Below, piece by piece: positions 12,801 to 25,080 of a stretch of DNA of 64,000 bases. The stretch spans positions 1,369,993-1,433,992 of the forward strand of contig NW_025064890.1 in the NCBI RefSeq assembly GCF_019112545.1, read 5' to 3'. A program made the position numbers and the translations under genes. Under the pieces are notes generated by a model. That model saw only the letters and a list, made by a program, of their open reading frames with translations. It ran no database searches and was not told the origin of the DNA. Position 1 is the stretch's first letter, and the number at the start of each line of letters is the position of its first letter. Source of the DNA: Guyanagaster necrorhizus. Its lineage: Eukaryota; Basidiomycota; Agaricomycetes; Agaricales; Physalacriaceae.

Positions 12801-13737
12801 CTTATGTGATAAGGTATATGCCAAATATGGTATGCCTTAAGTGGTCATCTTAGACAGGGGACCACAATTTGTCTCCAAATTCCTAGATGACCTATATTGA
12901 CTCTTCAACATCAAACACAATGCATTGACCATTTATCACCCTCAGACAGATGGTCAAACAGAACAGGCAAACCAAGAGGTGAAGAAATACCTCTGCCTCT
13001 TCATCAATTATTGACAAGATGACTAGATGAAATGGTTAGCACTCACTGCCTTCCAACACAATAATCACATCCACTCAGCCACAGGCAAAACCCCATTCTT
13101 TGTCAATTATGGATAACACCCTCATATCATCCACACTAAATGCACACACACCTTCACACTCATCTCCATGGACTTCACTACAACCATGGCAAAAATTCAC
13201 ACTAAGACTAAGATAGCCCTTGAGAAGGCTGCATCAACAATGAAAAAACAATATGACAAGCATCAAAGGCTGGTGCATGAATATTCAGTCAATGATAAAG
13301 TATGGCTGGATACCACAAACCTCCACCTCCCTCAACTGAAACACAAACTCACTGACAAATAAACAGGCCCATTCTCAGTGCTAGCCAAAGTCAGCAACTC
13401 TGCCTATAAATTATGACTTCCAGCCATCTGAAAAATACACAATGTCTTTAACAAAGCATTATTAACACCCTATGTCACACTGGCATTCCCCAACCAGAAA
13501 TGACCACCTCTACCACTATCTGATCTGATTGACAATAAAGAACACTATAAAATTGATCAAGTATTAGACTATAAATTATGAAAAATTAAGGCCAAGAGTG
13601 GCAGAATGATGATGACTGTTGACTATCTGGTCAGTTGGAAAGGCTATGGATCAGAGTCAAATCAATGAGTTAATGAATAACATATAGATGCTGAGGATGT
13701 GATATGGAAATATGACTAGAGACATTGACCAATTTAA
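9835..13737 (+). pseudogene. pol of element D
   Basis: Protease near 10335 (DSSCMGSLIN, aspartate kept, glycine lost). RT around 10900-11500 with an intact LDD box (CLDDILIMS, about 11401-11430) and motifs FFGLTNSPATFQWMMN. RNase H at about 11820-12200. Integrase about 12480-13300 with the second zinc-binding pair at about 12575 (CKTCQ) and a core at 12650-13000. Chromodomain near 13550-13720 (VDYLVSWKGYG). Dozens of stops, mostly TGA and TAA/TAG from C-to-T change. It aligns domain by domain with element C. Confidence 0.92.
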
Positions 13738-13849
13738 TGGTCAATGTCTTTATGAATCTTATGAGAAGAAAGGCAGGTTATCTGCTCCAGAACACCTAGA
13801 CTTATTTCTAAACTAAGCCATTGGGACAATAGTCTTAAGGAGAGGGTAA

Positions 13850-14320
13850 TGTTATAATTTTTCCATATTTTTATCTTTTATTCAAAGGATTGACCTCTAT
13901 TTTTGCCTAGTCAGGTTGTCTAAACCAGTGCTTAGAACCATGGGACCAGAGCTTAGTCACCACAACATGCTCAGTTGATCATTGTCCTTCAATGTGATAG
14001 TAACTGCTTGACAGCAGACAATACCCTTTTGTAGGTAGCTTAATGACACTAGACAAAATGCTCTATAATGCTAGAATGCACAATTAGGTAGTTATATCTT
14101 TAGACAGATGATGACTAGTATATAAGTAGTGTAGCTCTCACTGTAGTATCCCCAGCTTTGAGCTAAAGTTTTATTCTTCACCATCTTATCTCAAGCCAAT
14201 CTAAAGGCCTTGTGATACAGAGTCATATAACACATCAAGTGAACTCTGACATTATTGCCCAAAGTGCAAGGCAGTGTCAGTTTATCATGTGTTTAGATCA
14301 CATGTCATTTGGGCTTAACA
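13850..14320 (+). repeat. 3' LTR of element D (471 bp)
   Basis: Begins TGTTATAATTTTT and ends GGGCTTAACA, the same family as the LTR at 59045-59499. Contains CCAGCTTTGAGCTAAAG near 14153, the self-priming segment with its CpG decayed. A polypurine tract lies immediately before it. Confidence 0.93.
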
Positions 14321-14503
14321 CAGAACTGATTTTATAGCTGATCTCAAATAGACCATTATACCTTGTCAGTAATTTCCTTCCTCTGCCACTCTGGTCTTTC
14401 AGCATTTTAAAGCTATGAAGATTTATTACCACTAAGTCTCTCTCTTGTGAGTAGTTTCTCTTTGTTATAGTTTTTTCTTCTGATATACCCTACTCAAAGC
14501 TAA
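14321..14503 (-). pseudogene. integrase C-terminal fragment of element F
   Basis: Minus-strand reading gives NYNKEKLLTRE and, after frame wobble, LLKDQSGRGRKLLTRYNGLFEI, which resembles the region after the gypsy integrase core. It continues the integrase that ends at 18.3 kb once the Tigger transposon is taken out, and it stops abruptly at the LTR of D. This shows that both Tigger and D are inserted in F. Confidence 0.72.
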
Positions 14504-14505
14504 TA

Positions 14506-14528
14506 CAGTTGACTATTTCACAATGCAT
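14506..14528. repeat. left terminal inverted repeat of the Tigger element
   Basis: Begins CAGTTGACTAT right after TA at 14504-14505; pairs with 18270-18292 with 22 of 23 bases identical. Confidence 0.9.
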
Positions 14529-14758
14529 ATGGTCAGGAGACACCAAAACCATATGCATTTATAGATTTATGCAGAACCAAAATAGCATATGATGTGACAT
14601 GTGACATATGTGACAATATTATTGTTGCCCCAAAGTGCTGTCAGTGGCTTTTGGATCAGCTTTCCATGCATCTCCTTGAATAATGCTCCTCTCAACTTTC
14701 TCAGCTGTGGTACTAATCCACCCTGGTCATCCTGTGAAACACAAAATGCTTTCAGCTT

Positions 14759-17700
14759 TTAAATAAGCTCAAATCCTTTCCTTGTAGTTATTAAGGTCTG
14801 TTCTTCCTCACTCTCCTCTTCCTCCTCTTCCTCCTCATCATCAATGACAGTTATTTCCCCATTTTCTACTGCAATATCATGCTTGACAGCAGCAACAATC
14901 TCTTTATCTGTTGGCATCACCTCAAGATCTTCAGTATACTCTTCTGCAATAGGGCTAACCATCTCTTCAATGGTTGGAATAGGATCAAACATGCAATTTC
15001 ATTGTTTCAATTCAATAAGGTGGTCTTTCAACATTATCTCTGCTGTCTGGAGCTGTTGAATGGGGGCAATTTGAGTGGAAGATATATTCATTTTTGACTG
15101 TGACAAAGGAGTCAACTGATTGACTGCTTTCAGTGCTTTACTAACATCATTCTCTGCATTCATAACAGCCATAAAAGCAGGACACCAGTCAGCATCAGCA
15201 TATTGGTTTCCAAGCAGATCCTGCAATACCTGTTCAATCCCTGGAAGCATATATTTGTCTGTTGAGGCAAAGTCACAAACAAGGTTTCATGCAGACTTGA
15301 GGAGTAAGGCTTCTTGGAAATCATTAGATGGTGTGGTGGACTGTGACTCAGGTGCATTGTCAGGCATTATACCAGTGTGTTTCCAGCAGTTTGCTATTGT
15401 TTCACTGCTGATATTTGCTCAAGCATCATGAGCAATAGTCAAAGCTGCAAGGAGATCAAGCTTGAAGATCTCAGACTCTCCAAGATCATTGAGATCAAGT
15501 GCATGGATACATATGGCATTCTGATAATGTGTCTTGAAGCAGCAAATAATACCAGCATCTAACAGCTGAACATATGGAGTCATGTTAGGCTTGAAAAACT
15601 CCAGCTTTGTGTTATGGGGTGTATAAGCAATGAAATGCCCTCAAAAGTTGTTCAAGGTCAGCAGAATCTGTTGCATCTCCCTCTTCATCTTTAAATCAAA
15701 CATTTTCATCCACTCTGTAAATATTTCACTCATTATCCAGACCTTCTTGTTATTCTGATAATAGAATCCCATTGCTGTTGGACTCTTTTTTTTGAAACAC
15801 TATAGTTGCTTCAACTTTCCAATGAAAACAACTGGCATCCACTCACTCTCATCTGCATTCACAGCAAAACACATGGTGATGTGGAACTTGTCCTGTTTCC
15901 ATCCACTCATAGAACCAGATGCCAAGGTATGATCTGAGATGGCAAAGATGACAAGACCAGATTTATCAATATTCCATCTGTCCTGTATCATATATTTCAC
16001 TATAATGCTATGAAGGTGCACACATTGATATGCAGACTACATGTTCAGCCCTGTAATTTGCAAATTCTGCATAACACACTAGAATATGCTAGTAACTGAG
16101 GATCATTAGCCAGTAGAGGACTATGGCTGAGGCTCCAAGCTGATAGTCATGCTAGTCACCAATACTAAGTCCAAATTGAACTTTGTAAAAATAACATGGT
16201 CTAAGGATAAAAATCCTAAGTCAGGTTTGAACTTAGAAAAGTTTGGCACCACACCTTGAAAAATACTAAATCCAAGTTGGACTTAAAAATGGTACCTCAA
16301 ATGAGGCCAATTCTACATGCCACTAAGACAAGTATATTCTAAGACAGCTAGAAGTATAATACTATAGCCAGTTGTGGAGTATTGAGTAGAGATAGCATCA
16401 TCCAGGAGCAGTAAGAAGAGAGACCCAATAATCTGTGGCTAGCACTGTGAGTTTTGACTCAAATGCCTAAGTCCAAATTTTCTAGGTATCAGGTGACTTA
16501 AGGGACTTAGAATTGAGAGGAATAGAGTGGATAGGACTGGTTGATTGGGCCTGATTGATCAAGCTACTAAGAATAACTCAGAGGATTAAAACTTTGAGTA
16601 GACAGAAAGGAGTTAGGTACCCACAGGCACTGTAGGCTTAAAATAAAGCTGTGCAGTGGCCAAGCAGGTCTGGACAAGCCTAGGGAAGTCCAGAAGTACC
16701 ACCATTCCAGAATAATAGCGTGATTCCGCTTTAAACAGGAGAAATATTATTTTGAATGCTTTATTTATAGATTCTATATCTGTTGTTGGTGTATAAAAGA
16801 AGGGAATGGGGGGGAAATAGCAAGCAAGCAACCCACCTCCACATTCAGGCCTTCTAGCTCACTGTAGCTAGTCCCTGGGACAACGGATTTTGAGTTCTGC
16901 TTCGACTTAGTGATTTATTTAAGTTGCTTTGTCACTTAGAGAGAGGATTGGATTGGAATAATAACTGTATTTTGGGTTTCAGATTAATTTGGGTTCTAAA
17001 CTATAAGGGTTTCAGCATCAGAATACAAGTTCTTTGGTTTTGAGGACTGCTAGTCAGCCCAGAGTGCAGCTAGTCAAGCCTAAGTGCTTGATAGACTTAG
17101 TATTTGAGTTTCAGAATATTCTAAGTTGATTTGGAGCACAATTTGGTGTTGATTCTAAGTCCTAATTATACTTAAACATTGCTATAAACTACTCTCATGA
17201 GTATTGCATCTTTGGAAGCAAGATAGAGTTGAATAACTGTCTTTATTGACTGTTTCTTTGATTTTACTTAAGACTGCAAGAGTGCTTCTACTGTACTCAA
17301 AAAAACTGACCTCAACTGTATTTGGTGATTGTGTATTGAGTGGTTAGGTGTTGGTGTTTGAGAGTTCATTTCTCATTCACCTCTCTTAGTCACTTAGCTA
17401 TTACCAAGCACATCAATATTCTTTTTCCACTGCCACCATATCCACTGAGCCTGCTTCTCCATGCTGCCAAACCTCCTGAATCTTCCATGCCCTGCAGAAT
17501 GACCTCAACCATCCCTCTCCTTTCAAACACTGATCCTCTGGAATATTCATCAGATTTTTAATCCAATTTCACTTCTCTATCAGCATTGCACCAGTCACAG
17601 TTTCATCTTGGAGCTGCATATTCTGATACCAGAATGCAACAGCATGCTCCACATCAGATCAGGTGACAATGCAAGACTTCTTAGATGATAGTGCATTAGG

Positions 17701-18009
17701 GTTCTCATTTGCATGCTGTTTGATTTTTGTATGAGATACCAGTTTCTGTGAAAGAGTTGGTTGAGTAAAGAGCAGTGCATCTTCCTTTTGGTTTGCAAAA
17801 TGTGCCACAATGTTAGCATATCAATGGGAAGGATAGTTATCAACATATTTGAATACTACAAGCCAGTCTTCTGTTGTGAGGTGTGGGCAAGAGATCTGCT
17901 TTGGAGGCTGAGCTGATGATGTATACATTGGAACTTTCTCTTTCTGTTTTGTATGCTCATATGGATTTCCAGGTTTAGCATGTGGTTTTCATGTTGGTTC
18001 AGGAGGCAT
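14759..18009 (-). pseudogene. Tigger/pogo-like transposase, split by an insertion
   Basis: Start ATG at 18009 (MPPEPT). The N-terminal helix-turn-helix region ends in KGEGWLRSF and WQHGEAGSVDMVAVEKE near 17.4 kb, typical of Tc5-type HTH. The DDE_1 catalytic domain resumes at about 16.0 kb with DRWNIDKSGLV, then ...NNFRGHFIAYTPHNTKLEFF and VQLLDAGIICCFKTHY, ending in an acidic tail (EEEEEEEESEEE) at 14.8 kb. Several codons are stops (from CGA, CAG, TGG). Removing 16026-17408 plus one CACAT restores the reading frame across the junction. Such transposases cut and paste their own element; this one is dead. Confidence 0.88.
16026..17408 (+). mobile_element. 1.38-kb insert in the Tigger transposase, probably a solo LTR
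   Basis: Flanked by CACAT at 16021-16025 and 17409-17413. It has no reading frame of note, starts TG, and contains a promoter-like TATAAAAG at about 16792. More CpGs survive than in its surroundings, so it is younger. If the insert is taken to end at 17410 it has TG...CA ends with a 3-bp CAT repeat; the exact right end is therefore uncertain by 2 bases. A solo LTR is the simplest reading, but no matching internal element is in the window. Confidence 0.6.
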
Positions 18010-18269
18010 GTTTATAGAGATATAGGCTGCATTGCTTTATAATAATTTTTTTAATATTTGTTATAGTCTATACAAACAAATTATGTTCTTTATTGTTCTA
18101 ATATATGCACAATGTCATATCAGCTTACTACAATTTTGGATCTGACAATGCATATTCCTAACTAAAACTATATGCATTATGTGATATGCATTTCTAGCCT
18201 ATTTCCCTGCTCTCCAACTGCATTCCAGCCCAATCCATATGCAAAGTCAGAATTATGCATTTCAACATC

Positions 18270-18292
18270 ATGCATTGTGAGATAGTCAACTG
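18270..18292. repeat. right terminal inverted repeat of the Tigger element
   Basis: Ends ...ATAGTCAACTG followed by TA at 18293-18294; inverted copy of 14506-14528. Confidence 0.9.
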
Positions 18293-18300
18293 TATATACT

Positions 18301-21300
18301 TTGCTTGAGATCATTCTGCCTCAAGTTATTCCACCAGATCAATAGTGCAATCATTCTCATCACTCTGATGAATTTCATCTGGTTTATTCTTCTAAGCCAT
18401 AGTGTCTCTGATTGATTATAAAATATATACTGGATGAGTGAGTAGAGAAGACTTTATAGTTGGTGGTAACTATAGAGAAAAAATGCTGGTGAGTATTCTG
18501 TAGCTGTGTATAGAGTGGTATTGTAGGAGACACTTAAATCATCTAGAAGCTGGGCTCAATTGTTGTGTTCAGATCCAATGTATGCTTTCAAATCAATTTT
18601 TAACCCTTAGTTTAGGATCTCTATTTGTCTATCTGCTTGAGAATGGTGTGATGTTGTTAAAGCCCATCTTATTATTTATAAATTGACACATTTCTTTTCA
18701 GAGCTTATTTCTTCACTATATATTATAGTTAGTAATTATTTATGCTGGAATCTCAAACTTGAATATGATATAGTGAAAAAACAGCTCAGCTGTCTTGATT
18801 TCAGTGATTTTCATACTATATAGAATGAATATGCTAAATTTTGTGAGTTTATCAATTATAATAAGAATTTTATTATATTCTGATAATTTCAGAAGTTCAG
18901 ATATAAAATTCATAGAGACTACTTCAAATGAACATGTTAAAATAGAGATTGGTTGGAATAAACTAACAGGATCATGATGGCATAGCTTTATCTTTTAACA
19001 GATATTACAGATACTGATATATTTTTTTTAGGTTGCAGGACATTTCCAGCCAGTAGTGACTGCTTGCTTGCTAATTGTAATATTTGTGATAACTCCTGTA
19101 AGCTAATTTAATAAAATAGTCATAGATGTCACTCATTACATAGAGTCATAATGATTTTAGTATGCAGAACCTGTTATATCTGTTTCCATCTTCAAAATAG
19201 ACTAACTCATTGTCTGAATAAAAGTATTAGAGATACTTCTGATTAGTAACACTAGCATCTTGTTGAGAGATAATGATGTCTCTATACAGTGAGTCTTTCT
19301 CATATGCCTGTTTCTATTATGCTAACTCATGATCATCTACTCTAATCAGTATATTGTAATGCTTGGCCAAGATTAGATGTGCATAAGCATATGAGATTCT
19401 CTCTGTATTCTCAATGGTGACTTCACCAAGATCAACTATAAATGTGCTTATATTGATCTTAGATTCTGTCTCAATATACTTTGTTTCTATAGTAAGTAAT
19501 TTTTCCTCAAAATAATTATCAAGTTCCTTATACATATTTCTTAAAGAGATTTCTTGTGACATTATGAGATAAATCCACTGCTCTGATCTAATCTGAAAAA
19601 GGTCTAGATTCTGCAGGAATTCTTTGCTATAACTGAGAGATTAGATTCACATTGGAGTGTACATGTTCAGCACAGTATACTATGTGTAAATTAGAAAATG
19701 CTGAAAAAACTACATTTCAGATTAGTAATCAGTGATTCACATTTTGAAATGTCTAACTCCAGATTAAAGCTGTATAGTCTGTTACTGCCAAGATCCTTTC
19801 ACTTTCTATGAAAGATTGAAACTTGATCAGAGCCTCTTTTAGTATAAAAGCTTTGCACTCTGTTGGAGAGTAATTCCATTCAGCTGACTTCAACATATAA
19901 GACTAATATATGATGACATATTCAACATAAATTGTTGTCTCATAAAAATTCTTCTCCCAAGATCCAGCAGAAGATACATTGGTGAACTCCTTTGATATAC
20001 TAGAAACTAGCATAGAAACTGGCTCTCCTCTCTTATATGCCTTTTGCAAGTGTTTATACAACTTTGATTCCTGAAGATTCTAAATTTTTACTTGCAGAAT
20101 TTGTTGTAGAATTTCAGCAAGTCTATAATCACAGGCATTAGTATATACTTGATAAAAAGATCCTTCTTTAGTATACCCTTATACCAGAGCATTGATGAAG
20201 GCTTGTTTGCATAAGTCAAATGCTTTCTGATGCAGTTTAATCCATTCTCAGATAACACCTTTCTATAAGAGCTGAAACAATGAATGTGCAATCCAAGCAT
20301 AAAAGAGGATATATAATGAAAAATATGTAACTCATATATGTTTCTCGGAGCTTCCAGCATCAAAATCACTTTAACCTGTTATTTATGGGTCAACATTCCT
20401 AGCTGAGAGACTTTTTGTCCAAGAAGTAGCAATTACTGATAAGCAAAATAGTATTTTAGCAGGAAAAGTGTGATTTCTGACCTCATGATGGCTTTCAACA
20501 CTTAATTTATATAGTGCAGATGTTTCTCAAAGGTAGCTGAAAAAATAATAATATCATCAATATAGATTAAAGCAAATATCCATAGAAATAATGCAAGGAT
20601 ATTCTGCATGATCTGTTGAAATATACTAGGCCTATTTTGATATCCAAATGGGATTCATGTAAACTGTCATAACTCTTGATGAGATTTAAATGCAAGCTGC
20701 TTTCAAGATTTCAGATGCACAGTTAATTATGTGAAACCTGATAATGCATCTAGTATAGTGAGCCATTAAGAACCATTTAAAGCCTGCATGATATCATCTT
20801 TCCTTAGCAGTGAAAACTCATCTGGGATCACCATAGAATTAAGTTGTCAGTAATCAATAACTATCTGTGATCTTCCATTCTAATAGGTAATGAATGCTAG
20901 TGCTCCACATAGGATTTTAGATGGTTCAATTACTCTCAACTGTATCTATGAGTCAATCTGTTTATCCATAACTTCACAGTTAATAGGTGAAACTGAAAAT
21001 AGAGGCAATGAAATTGATTTTGAGTCCAGTTTTAGATTAATCTCCACTAGTACATTATGATTTCTAAGGCATCTGTCAAGTTTAAAAGCATTTATATTTT
21101 CAAATAACATTTTGTGCAGTTGATTTCATTGTTCAGTGTTTAAATCTGAAGATAAGTCTAACAGTTTATTAATCTCACTAGCAGAATAGTCTTCAGATGG
21201 AAACTCAGCTGTCTTTGGTCCATCTACCACCAGATTTTGAGCTGAAGGATCATCAGACTCAAAGGCATTATACTGTGCTCTGAAAGTGATATCACTGTCT

Positions 21301-22200
21301 GATTGAATCAATGCACAGCTATGATTGCAACTCAGCTTGCCATTTCTCAAGTCCAAAATAGTCAGAATTAGCATTGCCTGTCTGGCTTGATCCTCTCTTG
21401 ATGTTATATTATCACTAAATCTGTCCAGCTAATTTCTAGGATTGTGTGCTCTTCTCAGAACCTGTTTCTAACTTATGACAATAGGAGTGTCTGAGAAATG
21501 AGACAGATGTAAAAAGGCCTGTTCATCTGTAATAAAGAGATTAGATGAGCCATAAATTTTTTTACTATCTGAATCATACTGAACATGCCTTTCTATAAAC
21601 ACAGTAGATAATAGTTTGTACTGATTTATATCAACTAAAACCTTGATGCAAGTTTCTAGAAAAAGAGTGATTCTTCTAGATGCTCTCACAAGCCTCTGAC
21701 TCTTTTAAACTCAAATGTTGCCCTTTAGTTGCTGGGATTTACAATGTAATACATGTTTGAAGGCAAATATCCTTTCAGATGAAAGAAATTTAACTTGAAA
21801 GATATTTCCTTCTTGATCTTAGAGTAATGGAGACATTGAATTCTTCACTTTCAGTTCTCAATCAGTTTCATCAAATCTCAAGAGACATTGACCATCCTTT
21901 TAAATTACTGAGATTGAGTATTAGTCAGCAAAATCATTGCTAAAAATGAATGGAGTACTTATTCCTAGTACTGAATATGTATCCATGTTGATTTTAACTA
22001 GTACTTTCTCTGTTTTGAAAAATAGATCAAGGTTAAAATATTGTGAGATCATTGAAGTTCCTGTTACTTGAATCAGATTAATTTTCTGTTCAGCATATAG
22101 CCTAAGTGGTTTTTGCAGTGTCTGAAGATATTCCTGTGATATTAAGATAATATCTAATCCTGAGTTAACAATCACTTTAATCATTTTATCATCTAGTCTA
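18301..22200 (-). pseudogene. pol of element F
   Basis: Retropepsin-like box VIVNSGLDIILIS near 22.15 kb (DSG expected; first residue reads Asn). RT reads VIDY.QLNSMVIPDEF at about 20.9 kb and ALIYIDDIIIFS at about 20565-20551. RNase H/connection sequence FDLCKQAFIN near 20.2 kb. Integrase core reads LIIIDKLTKFSIFILYS and further core motifs at about 18.9-18.5 kb, before the Tigger insertion. Stops in every domain. The RT is of the plain gypsy type and clearly different from family alpha and from G. Confidence 0.8.
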
Positions 22201-22445
22201 TTTATCTTTGCTATTGCTTGAATGGCCTTACTGTCTAGAAATATACATCTGAATGGGCATTTCAGGTATTTTCAGAGCTCAATTAGTGGCTGGTCAGAAT
22301 GCAGACTTACTTCTGGTCAGACTAGGTATGTCATCTTCTGTATTTTCTTGACTAGATATCATCAACTTTGATGATTAAGAGCTGGCTTCTTATATTCAGT
22401 TTTCAGGTCACTTATTATTGATATATAGAAGATTTTCTTATTCTT

Positions 22446-25060
22446 TCAACTATTTGATTCAATGTTTGATTCACTCTCCAGGCATGTACTCTTATCAGGT
22501 TTATTCTTGCTTATCCTTGCAAGATTGCATAAAACTTCAGTAGACTGAAGGCTCTCATAAAAATTTTGTTCTATTGAGTTAGTAAGTTTCTCATTCAATG
22601 CATAATACATGTCCTCATATTTGTTCTGTGCCTCTGGATGTTTCACATTAGTACTAGCAAGTCATGTACATGCAGTTCTCATATCATTATTATGGTACTT
22701 ACACTCTGGATCTCAGTGTTGATCACTTCTACAATGCTGACAAGATCTTGCACTCTTCTGCTTAAATGTTAAACCTTTCTTTGTTATATTAGAGTCATCT
22801 CTTTGAAATGGAAGAGGAAGAAAGTTACTGAACTATCCTATGAGATTTACATGCACATTGGTTTTTCTGTTCCTGAAGTTGGTGTTGTTGTTATCTTGAG
22901 AATATGGATTATGAGAAGACATTAGAGTAAGATTAATAAAAGCTTTCTCATGGTATTTAATGCTTGCTTGAAATTCCACTGCATCTTTATAGAGTTGGAT
23001 TATCAGAATAGTGTTTCAAACTTCTGGTGCATCTTCTATGACTTCATTGATCAACTCTGTATCACTTATATCATAAATGATATTTAGTAACTCAGACTTT
23101 TAGATATAATACTCACTAAGAGCTTTGCAAGAGTATTCTGGTTGCCAGTATATTGAATTTCTTGCTTGCTTATGTCACTATTCACATTTATTTACAGTTT
23201 ATGTAGTATGTGGTGATTGCTTTTCTCAGCATCTTCCAGTTGACTTTTACTGAGTGTCAATACCTTTATGGCAAGAAATAATGACATATATCTGCAGCTC
23301 TAGTAAGTCATTTAGGTATGAATTTGCCTAACTGTCTGTTTTACTAAAGTGCTTCAAACAGCAAGATCATTGACTTTAAGAAGTCAGGTAATAATAATAC
23401 TATTTGCATTTCCATTCCAGATAGATATATCTGTAATTTTCAGTTTATATTCTATATAAACTTCATTAACCTTTCAATTAGTAGTCTTCAAAGCTGGAGG
23501 CAAGTTATCATATGGGGTGCAACATCACTAAAGGTCTCTTTTATTATCACTATCATCTCCTGATAGAGAATCCTCCAGTGAACTATTTCTACTATTCCTT
23601 TTTAGAAGACCTTCTTTCCAACTCTTCTTTTGATCATCTTCATCATCACTATTATTGCTCAGAGGATTGTCTAACATGTCATCACCTATTTCTTCTTCCT
23701 CAATATTGTTATAGTAGGATTCATACAGCTCATCTCTTTCTGGGTTTTTCTTCTAATTTAAATGATGGAGAAATAGAATCATGTTTACTATATACTTCAC
23801 TCCTCTGAGTAAAAAATCATCCAGGACTGGAGATATTTCTATTTAGAGGAGTGCTCTCACCAAAGCTGGCACATCACATGTCACTCCAACTCACAATGCC
23901 ATCTGGTGTGTCAGCTTGATATTAGATCATGATATCTGATCTGCACTGCTCATTTGCTCTTGCAGCCTTCTTATATTTTACAAGATGACTGATCTTAGGA
24001 CTTCTATGTTGGAGGATATCTATATGTATACCCATGTATTTACCCTTTTGATTGTCATATTCCTTTGATCATCATTTATTTCTACTTACTATATATACAC
24101 ACTTCCTGTCATTACTCATCTATGTAGCCTGGCCATATATACTCATACCTCAGTCATGTTGCCTATGCTGTGCCTGACTGAGGTATGTATACCATTACCA
24201 TGTCTCTTATTATATTACTCACTCCTTCATAGACCATTATTTATATTCTTCTGTTATTATCTTAGGCTTTCTAGTGTTAAAATCATGGTAGATGTCCAAG
24301 GTCTATAGGAAATGTTCTGTTGCAGCAATGAATGCTATGCCACTGATTTCCCACTTATTTGGCTGCAGCTATATGTCAGATAAGTCCCAAAACCCATATT
24401 CCAGAACCTCTATAGCTGTCCTCCCAAACAAGAGTAGCAAATACATTGCTAATTCTCTCAATTTTCCATACATATCAGAATCTGTAAGCTCTTATATTGA
24501 TATAAAATGTAATTTTTTCTGGATCCATATTGTTGCTCTTGCATTTGACATATAAAGTATCTCAGAATATGATCTTGACTAGGGCCCATTTCTCCTTAAA
24601 TACTTGTTGCAGCTTCTGACATGGCAAGGTCTGAAACTTTAAAAGGTCTATGTCAATTGCTTTTAAGGCAATTTCCAAGACAAACTTTCATTATTTCAGT
24701 AGCTGTCATGTCTCATTCTTAATCATCAAGAATGACTTCAGTGTTGGTATATCCAGTGTCATGCTTGCTATTTTCTCCTCATCATACTCATTTGTTGATA
24801 GTGGACCATCAATTATGCCAAGTTAGAAATAGTCTGTTCTATCAGAACATTAACTTCCTTTTTTCTCACTAGCAGGTTCTTCATCTGGTTTTTCCACTTC
24901 TAGTTTATGCTTCTATCATCTGTGAGTCACATTTCCATATTGAAAGTGGCCTGGTAATTTATCCTTAGAGTCTCAAATGGAAAGAGATTGTTCTATTCAG
25001 AATTCTTTCCTTTATTGAGTCCTGGAGGAACTCCTGGTGCATTACTAGAGCCTTTAACTG
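22446..25060 (-). pseudogene. gag-like region of element F
   Basis: Upstream of pol on the minus strand. A CX2CX4HX4C zinc knuckle at 22742-22701 reads [17 protein letters not shown]. Further upstream only short fragments remain (for instance FKEKWALVK and MDPEKITFYINIRAY around 24.6-24.5 kb), so the Gag assignment rests on position and the knuckle. The left/right limits are approximate. Confidence 0.55.
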
Positions 25061-25080
25061 ATATTGTATTCAGAATGAAG

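Larger units (their letters stand above)
6557..14320 (+). mobile_element. Ty3/gypsy element D (family alpha), 5' LTR displaced by insertion of E
   Basis: A plus-strand copy running from a leader cut at 6557 through Gag, protease, RT, RNase H, integrase and chromodomain to a polypurine tract (AGGAGAGGGTAA, 13839-13849) and a 3' LTR (13850-14320). It lacks its 5' LTR only because element E is inserted in its leader. On its right it abuts the integrase tail of the older element F. Very low CpG and many stops mark it as dead. Confidence 0.93.
14506..18292 (-). mobile_element. Tigger/pogo-type DNA transposon with 23-bp inverted repeats
   Basis: Ends are 23-bp terminal inverted repeats (CAGTTGACTATTTCACAATG... 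at 14506-14528 and its complement at 18270-18292, one mismatch), flanked on both sides by TA, the target duplication of the Tc1/mariner-pogo superfamily. The minus strand encodes a Tigger-like transposase. Without the 16026-17408 insert and its duplication the element is about 2.4 kb, normal for the group. The element lies in the integrase of F. Confidence 0.9.
14321..25080 (-). mobile_element. decayed Ty3/gypsy element F, split by Tigger and D insertions
   Basis: Minus-strand remains of a gypsy element of a different family: gag-like sequence about 25.0-22.45 kb, zinc knuckle 22742-22701, protease near 22.15 kb, RT about 20.95-20.45 kb with YIDD, RNase H about 20.4-19.6 kb, integrase about 19.1-18.3 kb, and the integrase C-terminal part at 14505-14321 on the other side of a DNA transposon. 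No LTR could be recognised; the 3' end must lie left of element D. It is the most degraded element here. Confidence 0.82.

Noticed and set aside
14759..15250. Acidic protein as a free-standing gene
   Set aside because: It is the C-terminal tail of the Tigger transposase, in the expected place between catalytic domain and inverted repeat.
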